DNA from: Candidatus Omnitrophota bacterium
Lineage (GTDB): Bacteria > Omnitrophota > Gorgyraeia > 2-01-FULL-45-10
Direction: 5' to 3'
Assembly: GCA_026387135.1 (NCBI GenBank)
Contig: JAPLMH010000158.1
Span: 1-10,908, forward strand
Length of the DNA: 10,908 nucleotides
This document shows, one piece after another, positions 7,226 through 10,908 of the stretch (position 1 is the first letter of the stretch; each line of letters starts with the position of its first letter). The position numbers and the translations under genes are program-made. Below the pieces are notes generated by a model. The model saw only the letters and a list, made by a program, of their open reading frames with translations, had not been told where the DNA came from and did not search any database.

Positions 7226-7399
7226 AATCCTATGCATCACTCAAAAATGAACTGCTGTGAGACATGCCAGGTGTATTGGACCTGTGAGACCAAGTGGTAC
7301 CGCGGGGAAAAGGGTGAAGAGAACGCCTGTTGCCCTGTCTGCAACTATTTCAAGGTTTGCACTGCGGAGAAGTCAAAGCAGGATACTAAATCTAAATAG
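7214..7399 (+). CDS. Small cysteine-rich protein with duplicated CC-x2-C-x5-C cluster
   Basis: I do not recognise this gene. The plus-strand frame ends at TAG 7397-7399. In-frame ATGs at 7214, 7217, 7232 and 7247 would give 61, 60, 55 or 50 residues, and none has a clear Shine-Dalgarno. The product carries two clusters of identical spacing, CCETCQVYWTC and CCPVCNYFKVC, separated by 14 charged or polar residues including KWYRGEKGEEN. The eight cysteines suggest two metal sites, zinc or iron-sulphur, and the matched halves suggest internal duplication (inference). There is no signal peptide or membrane segment. It is the only plus-strand gene here, divergent from the ATPase operon and convergent with the MFS gene, whose end is 11 nt away. 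The regular cysteine pattern in an otherwise empty gap is the evidence that it is real. Confidence 0.65.
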   Translation: MMYFNPMHHSKMNCCETCQVYWTCETKWYRGEKGEENACCPVCNYFKVCTAEKSKQDTKSK

Positions 7400-7410
7400 C
7401 CTCTTATTCG

Positions 7411-8670
7411 TCAGCCCTTGCCGTTCTTCCTTAAAACGATCCCGATAAATCCGCAGAACGCGAATATAGTGCCTACCGCTATCAGTATCCAGAATCTCTC
7501 CACATACTTTGCCGCATAGGCAGCCAGGAACATAAATACCAGAAAAGCGAGATGTATTATCGCTTCCAGCGAGCTGAATGTCCGCCCCCTGGCCTCTTCC
7601 GGCATAGTCTCCTGGGTCATGGTGTTCACCGAAACCATTATGGGGCTTACCGCCATGCCTATAAGCCACGCCAAGAGTCCGCTCACGATTATATTCGGAT
7701 ATTTCCTGACAAGCAGGGTGAAGAATATCACCGATATTCCTGTGGCGACAAAGCTCAACATTATCATGCGGGGCTTCTCTGTCTTTTGTCCAAGCCTGCC
7801 ATATAGCAGAGTCCCCAGCAAAAGCCCCACTACCAAAAACATGCCTATAAGACCGAGATCCAACGTTGCCGTCCCGAAAGATTCCTGTATGAAGACTATC
7901 ACGACGCACGAAATGGCGCCTAAGCCCGCCATCAGAAGAAAGAATACATATACTATGAAGTGCATCTGGCTGTACTTCTTTAAATACATGATCCCGTCTT
8001 TTATCTCGGCAAATATGGATTTACGTATTGAGCTCGAAAGAGCCTCTCTTGTGACCTTCAGGTCCCCGCGGACTTCTTTCACGAAGGACCTTTGCACCAT
8101 CATCCCTATGAGAGCGGCCGACGCGAAGAAGGTCGCCGCGTCTATATAAAAACCTCCTATCGCTCCGATCGATCTTATGTTGACGAGTATGCCGGCCACG
8201 ACCAACCCCATGACATTGCCGAGCATATGAGTCGTATCCGCCAACGTATTGGCGACTAGAAGCTTATCCTTTGAGACTATGTCGGGTATTATGGCCATTC
8301 TTGATGGAATAAAGAAACGGGATAGTGAAAATGCTATGAATACCGCCAGGTAGACGAGAAGTATCTGGTGCAGCATGATGAAGAGAGGAATGGTGAGTAC
8401 TAAAATACCCCGCAGCAGGTCCGATATTATCATGACGTTTCTTTTATTGAGCCTATCGACCCACGCGCCGGCTATCGGGCCTATAAGGAATACCGGTATT
8501 ATCGTGAACGAGATGAGTTTTGCCAGCGCTATCGCGGAGCCGGGAGCATTCTGGTACACGAGCGCAACAAGCGCCATCTGCGTAAGCCTGTCGCCAAAGT
8601 TGGATATGATCTGCGCTATCCACAGACATAAAAAGTTGCGGTCCTTTAATACGTCTCTGAATCGTGTCAT
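7411..8670 (-). CDS. Major facilitator superfamily (MFS) transporter
   Basis: The 419-residue product is a polytopic membrane protein with about 12 hydrophobic helices in two sets of six, split by a cytoplasmic loop near residues 195-225 (VKEVRGDLKVTREALSSSIR). After helix 2, GAWVDRLNKR at 68-77 is the MFS motif A (G-x3-D-R-x2-K-R). FGDRLTQMALVALVY in helix 1 and the second-half loop near YGRLGQKTEKPR resemble the drug/siderophore exporter-like MFS_3 group, so export is a reasonable but unproven guess; substrate is unknown. The ATG is 4 nt after the PilZ stop and no good ribosome binding site precedes it, so it is probably translationally coupled. No terminator hairpin is visible after its stop. 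Confidence 0.92.
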   Translation of the reverse strand: MTRFRDVLKDRNFLCLWIAQIISNFGDRLTQMALVALVYQNAPGSAIALAKLISFTIIPVFLIGPIAGAWVDRLNKRNVMIISDLLRGILVLTIPLFIMLHQILLVYLAVFIAFSLSRFFIPSRMAIIPDIVSKDKLLVANTLADTTHMLGNVMGLVVAGILVNIRSIGAIGGFYIDAATFFASAALIGMMVQRSFVKEVRGDLKVTREALSSSIRKSIFAEIKDGIMYLKKYSQMHFIVYVFFLLMAGLGAISCVVIVFIQESFGTATLDLGLIGMFLVVGLLLGTLLYGRLGQKTEKPRMIMLSFVATGISVIFFTLLVRKYPNIIVSGLLAWLIGMAVSPIMVSVNTMTQETMPEEARGRTFSSLEAIIHLAFLVFMFLAAYAAKYVERFWILIAVGTIFAFCGFIGIVLRKNGKG

Positions 8671-8674
8671 TTGA

Positions 8675-9037
8675 TCACACGGAATATCGGCCCATACCCG
8701 ATTTCCTGGTTACGAAGGATTTAATATAGGCTAAGAGATGATCTGCGGCCTTTTGGGGTATATCTATGAACTGCACTCCTATCTCATACGAACCGCTGTA
8801 AGGGAGCTCTTTGATCCACACCAGCTTGACCAGCGCTTCAATGGTCAAACTTGCCGCCCCAAAAGTCATCTTGATCTTCAGATGGCTGTCCTTGGGAATA
8901 AAATGGTGAACCATGAACCGTACGCCTCCCTGACTGATGTCCTCTGTGGTGAACTGCCCCATCATAGCGGTAGGTATAACGTTGTAAGAGATTGCCGATT
9001 TTTCGGGTATCCTTACATACTTTCTGCGCTCATCCAT
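8675..9037 (-). CDS. PilZ-domain protein, probable cyclic-di-GMP receptor
   Basis: This is a single-domain PilZ protein of 120 residues, cytoplasmic, with no membrane segment. The two ligand-binding motifs are both present: R-x3-R in ERRKYVRIP (Arg5 and Arg9) and D-x-S-x2-G in EDISQGGVRF (Asp33, Ser35, Gly38). IGVQFIDI near 87-94 is the usual last strand of the barrel. With both motifs intact it should bind cyclic-di-GMP (inference from family knowledge). Such stand-alone PilZ proteins act by touching a partner, which is not identifiable here. The start is well supported: GGAGG lies 5 nt before the ATG, inside the last codons of the AlkD-like gene, and the two genes overlap by 8 nt (ATGGATGA). 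The MFS gene follows after 4 nt. Confidence 0.93.
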   Translation of the reverse strand: MDERRKYVRIPEKSAISYNVIPTAMMGQFTTEDISQGGVRFMVHHFIPKDSHLKIKMTFGAASLTIEALVKLVWIKELPYSGSYEIGVQFIDIPQKAADHLLAYIKSFVTRKSGMGRYSV

Positions 9038-9746
9038 ATCGGCCTCCGTCCTTTTTTAAATACAGGCTTCTTTTGCTCTCCGGAAATTTTTCGATCGCGT
9101 ACCGAAGCATCGTCCTGGGCATGATCTTATAGTTTTTCTTCAGGAACTTTTCTTCCGCTTCCAGATCGCGCTTGCCAACCTCTCTGAGCATCCATCCCAC
9201 GGCTTTGTGTATCAAGTCATGTTGATCCGATAAGAGGAGCACCGCTATCCTTATTGTATCATCAAATTGATTATTCTCAATAAAATGAAACGTTGACAGG
9301 ACGGCGATCCTTCGCTCCCAAAGAGAGGCGGACCTTGCCAGCTCATACAGCACAGACCTGTCCTTATCCCGCAGGAAATCTCCGATGATATGTTTGGCTG
9401 TAACGTCGACGAGATCCCAATTATTTATGTGTTTGGTATTCTTAAGATATATCCGGTAGATCTTTTCTTTGCCATGTAAATCTGAGCCGCGATATTTTAG
9501 AATGAGGATTAGTAGGGCGAGCAGCCTCTCTTCGTGAATGGGGGATCTCAATAATTCAACAGCCGACTTTAGCTCTATATCTTTGAACTGCCTTGCCAGC
9601 TTTCTCAAAACCGGCACTGTGACGCCTAAGAAGATATCGCCTTCGGCGTATTCCCCGATTCCAGTCTTAAAGAATCCCCGGAGCACCGTCGCTTTTTTTC
9701 TGTCCTGACGCCGTCTCAATACATCTCTTATCTTCTTTACAGACAT
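9030..9746 (-). CDS. AlkD-like DNA alkylation repair protein (HEAT-repeat DNA glycosylase)
   Basis: The 238-residue product matches the DNA_alkylation (AlkD) family in length and motifs. These helical-repeat proteins remove positively charged alkylated bases such as 3-methyladenine and 7-methylguanine. Family landmarks are FFKTGIGEYAEGDIFLGVTVP (25-45), NNWDLVD (108-114), LWERRIAVLSTF (142-153), HKAVGWMLREVG (180-191) and PRTMLRYAIEKF (210-221). Trp110, Asp114, Arg146 and Trp185 correspond to the lesion-contacting Trp109, Asp113, Arg148 and Trp187 of Bacillus cereus AlkD, so catalytic activity is likely. The ATG is preceded closely by AAGG (spacing only 3 nt) and lies 28 nt after the kinase-like gene. 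It overlaps the PilZ gene by 8 nt. Confidence 0.93.
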   Translation of the reverse strand: MSVKKIRDVLRRRQDRKKATVLRGFFKTGIGEYAEGDIFLGVTVPVLRKLARQFKDIELKSAVELLRSPIHEERLLALLILILKYRGSDLHGKEKIYRIYLKNTKHINNWDLVDVTAKHIIGDFLRDKDRSVLYELARSASLWERRIAVLSTFHFIENNQFDDTIRIAVLLLSDQHDLIHKAVGWMLREVGKRDLEAEEKFLKKNYKIMPRTMLRYAIEKFPESKRSLYLKKDGGRYG

Positions 9747-9774
9747 GACCTTGCCGCATTGAATGCGATTGTCT

Positions 9775-10830
9775 TTATTTCGTAGTATTAGTTTTCGATA
9801 CGCTCCCTGTCGGGGCCTTATTCATGGCGAGCCACGCGCTTATGCTTTCATCTTCGCCGCTATCCACCCTGTCCCTCATATTTCGCCTGAAGCCCGCAAC
9901 TCCCTTTCGCGTCCTGAGATCACGCGGCAGCACTATATTAAATTCCAACTCTTTATCCGGCCCATTATCTACGGTAAGGCGACCGCTATGCAACTCTACA
10001 ATATCTTTGGCAACGGAGATCTCTTCAACAAGGTCTTTTGGGCCAGGACCTCCACTACCTAAAACAAGCCGAACCGTATCATCATCGGATGAAACTGAAA
10101 CATTTATGACGCCACCCTGTGGCGTGGATTTTATGACATTATGAATAAGACTCGTAGTCATTCTTGACAATTTCTTTTCATCACCCCATAAATTCGCATT
10201 TTTAGTACTGAATCTGGGACTTAAATGCAGATTGTTATTTTTGGCGAACTGCTCCACGCCGCTAAGCTCGTCCCTGACTATGCCTCTCAAATCTACAAGC
10301 TTGCGCTGCACATTCGTCCTGACAAATCCGGCATTTGGAAAATCCATAATATTCTTTATGATATCGGCCAGTTTATTTGTGTCGTTAAGACACCTATTTA
10401 CCGTATCTGCGATAACCCCTCCCGTCACATTGTCTACGCCGGCCTTGATATTTCCAATCTCAAACTTTATAGCTTCCAGTGGTGTTCTCAGGTCACGGCT
10501 GACAGAGACCATGAATTCTTCTTTCTCGCTGTCGGCCAGCCTGCGTTCTTCAGCATATATCAAAAGTTTTTCCATCAGATTTCTCACGAGGCTATAGGCA
10601 TAGAAGAGGCCTGCGAGGGCTATCAGGATCGCTATCGACATCTGGGCTCCATCCAGGCCCATGAAGATATCGTAAAGCAGGTGCCTGCCTACAACTATAT
10701 AACATACCGCCAATAACGGAATCACGCATACCAAGGCAAAGATGATATTGACTACGTGGAAAGGATTTACGCCCAATTCAGAGATGATGATCTTATAGTC
10801 GTTCTTGCTCTTCTCTTTGTTCTTTGCCAT
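9775..10830 (-). CDS. Membrane-anchored histidine-kinase-like protein, probable pseudokinase
   Basis: The 351-residue product has two membrane helices (about 24-47 and 64-82) with almost no external sensor domain, a HisKA-like dimerisation helix (about 100-165) and a HATPase-like domain (about 180-302), then a basic tail to 351. The H-box reads SRDLRTPLEA (111-120): Arg112 (codon CGT, 10495-10497) stands where the phospho-accepting His belongs. The N-box Asn231 in HNVIKSTPQGG is kept. In the G1 box, SGGPG at 259-263, Ser replaces the Mg/adenine-binding Asp. The F-box, ATP lid and G2 glycines are absent: only about seven residues separate G1 from SVAKDIVELHSGR. The frame is intact, so this looks like a maintained pseudokinase, not a decayed gene. 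GGAGG lies 5 nt before the ATG. No response regulator is adjacent within the window. Confidence 0.88.
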   Translation of the reverse strand: MAKNKEKSKNDYKIIISELGVNPFHVVNIIFALVCVIPLLAVCYIVVGRHLLYDIFMGLDGAQMSIAILIALAGLFYAYSLVRNLMEKLLIYAEERRLADSEKEEFMVSVSRDLRTPLEAIKFEIGNIKAGVDNVTGGVIADTVNRCLNDTNKLADIIKNIMDFPNAGFVRTNVQRKLVDLRGIVRDELSGVEQFAKNNNLHLSPRFSTKNANLWGDEKKLSRMTTSLIHNVIKSTPQGGVINVSVSSDDDTVRLVLGSGGPGPKDLVEEISVAKDIVELHSGRLTVDNGPDKELEFNIVLPRDLRTRKGVAGFRRNMRDRVDSGEDESISAWLAMNKAPTGSVSKTNTTK

Positions 10831-10859
10831 ATGATCCTCCGCGGTTGTAAAGAATGGAG

Positions 10860-10908
10860 TGGAGCTGGCGAATGGAGTCGAACCATCGACCTGCGGTTTA
10901 CGAAACCG
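10860..10908 (-). tRNA. tRNA-Thr(CGT), 3' part
   Basis: Only positions 28-76 are inside the window. Read on the minus strand, the anticodon arm CGGT-TTCGTAA-ACCGC has anticodon CGT (plus 10900-10902), which reads ACG threonine codons. The variable loop is AGGTC. The T-arm is GATGG-TTCGACT-CCATT, with one G-T pair at its base. The 3' acceptor strand is CGCCAGC, then U73 and an encoded CCA ending at 10860. The D-arm and 5' acceptor strand lie beyond 10908. The kinase-like gene begins 29 nt downstream on the same strand and may share its transcript. Confidence 0.9.

Noticed and set aside
7400..7410. Possible bidirectional terminator between the convergent cysteine-rich and MFS genes
   Set aside because: The 11 bases contain no inverted repeat, and I see no stable hairpin with a T-run nearby on either strand.
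7373..7909. Open minus-strand frame of 178 codons inside the MFS gene
   Set aside because: It overlaps the MFS gene on the same strand in another frame. The translation is rich in His, Arg and Gly with no domain, as expected for an out-of-frame reading of a membrane protein.
7619..8149. Plus-strand frame of 176 codons antisense to the MFS gene
   Set aside because: The MFS motifs are on the other strand; this reading shows no recognisable domain.
9755..9767. 13-bp palindrome CGCATTGAATGCG between the kinase-like and AlkD genes
   Set aside because: As a hairpin it would have at most five base pairs with a three-base loop and no T-run follows, so it is not a convincing terminator; no known operator matches.
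10225..10716. Plus-strand frame of 163 codons antisense to the kinase-like gene
   Set aside because: The opposite strand encodes a recognisable HisKA/HATPase-like protein with a good ribosome binding site; this frame has no motif or start signal.
10831..10908. Genomic island boundary at the tRNA
   Set aside because: No integrase, transposase or long repeat of the tRNA end is present in the window; only a 9-base repeat was found.

Overview
The window comes from a bacterium. Almost everything reads on the minus strand, so transcription runs from high to low coordinates. The host looks like an uncultivated, probably anaerobic or thermotolerant lineage that uses a V/A-type (rotary, archaeal-like) ATPase, has PilZ-type cyclic-di-GMP signalling and encodes CCA in a tRNA gene. 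Isoleucine codons lean strongly to ATA: in the visible part of ATPase subunit B I count 16 ATA, 4 ATC and 4 ATT. The overall style of the genes reminds me of Candidatus Omnitrophota or a related phylum, but that is a guess, not something the sequence proves.

Region 1 (1-7203) is a tightly packed V/A-type ATPase operon. In transcription order it encodes subunits H (G-type stalk), C, I, K, F, E, A and the first 326 residues of B. The rest of B, and probably D, lie beyond position 1. Junctions are -1 to +8 nt, except for a 19-nt gap before subunit K, where the only perfect Shine-Dalgarno sequence of the operon sits. A good sigma70-type promoter (TTGTCA, 17 nt, TAAAAT) lies so close to the first ATG that the first gene may be translated from a leaderless mRNA. 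A and B form the nucleotide-binding head, E and H the peripheral stalks, F (with the unseen D) the central shaft, C the socket on the rotor, and I with the K ring the ion-conducting membrane part.

Region 2 (7204-7399) holds one small plus-strand gene, divergent from the ATPase operon. It encodes a protein of about 50-61 residues with two identically spaced cysteine clusters (CC-x2-C-x5-C). I do not recognise it.

Region 3 (7411-10908) is a second minus-strand series. It starts with the 3' part of tRNA-Thr(CGT), followed 29 nt later by a membrane-anchored histidine-kinase-like protein, then an AlkD-like DNA glycosylase, a PilZ protein and an MFS transporter. The last three are linked by an overlap or a tiny gap. 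The kinase-like protein is the most unusual item. Its phospho-accepting His is Arg, the G1 Asp is Ser, and the ATP lid and G2 glycines are missing, so it is probably a pseudokinase.

No insertion sequence, phage gene, CRISPR array or rRNA was seen. There is no non-coding stretch above 300 bases.
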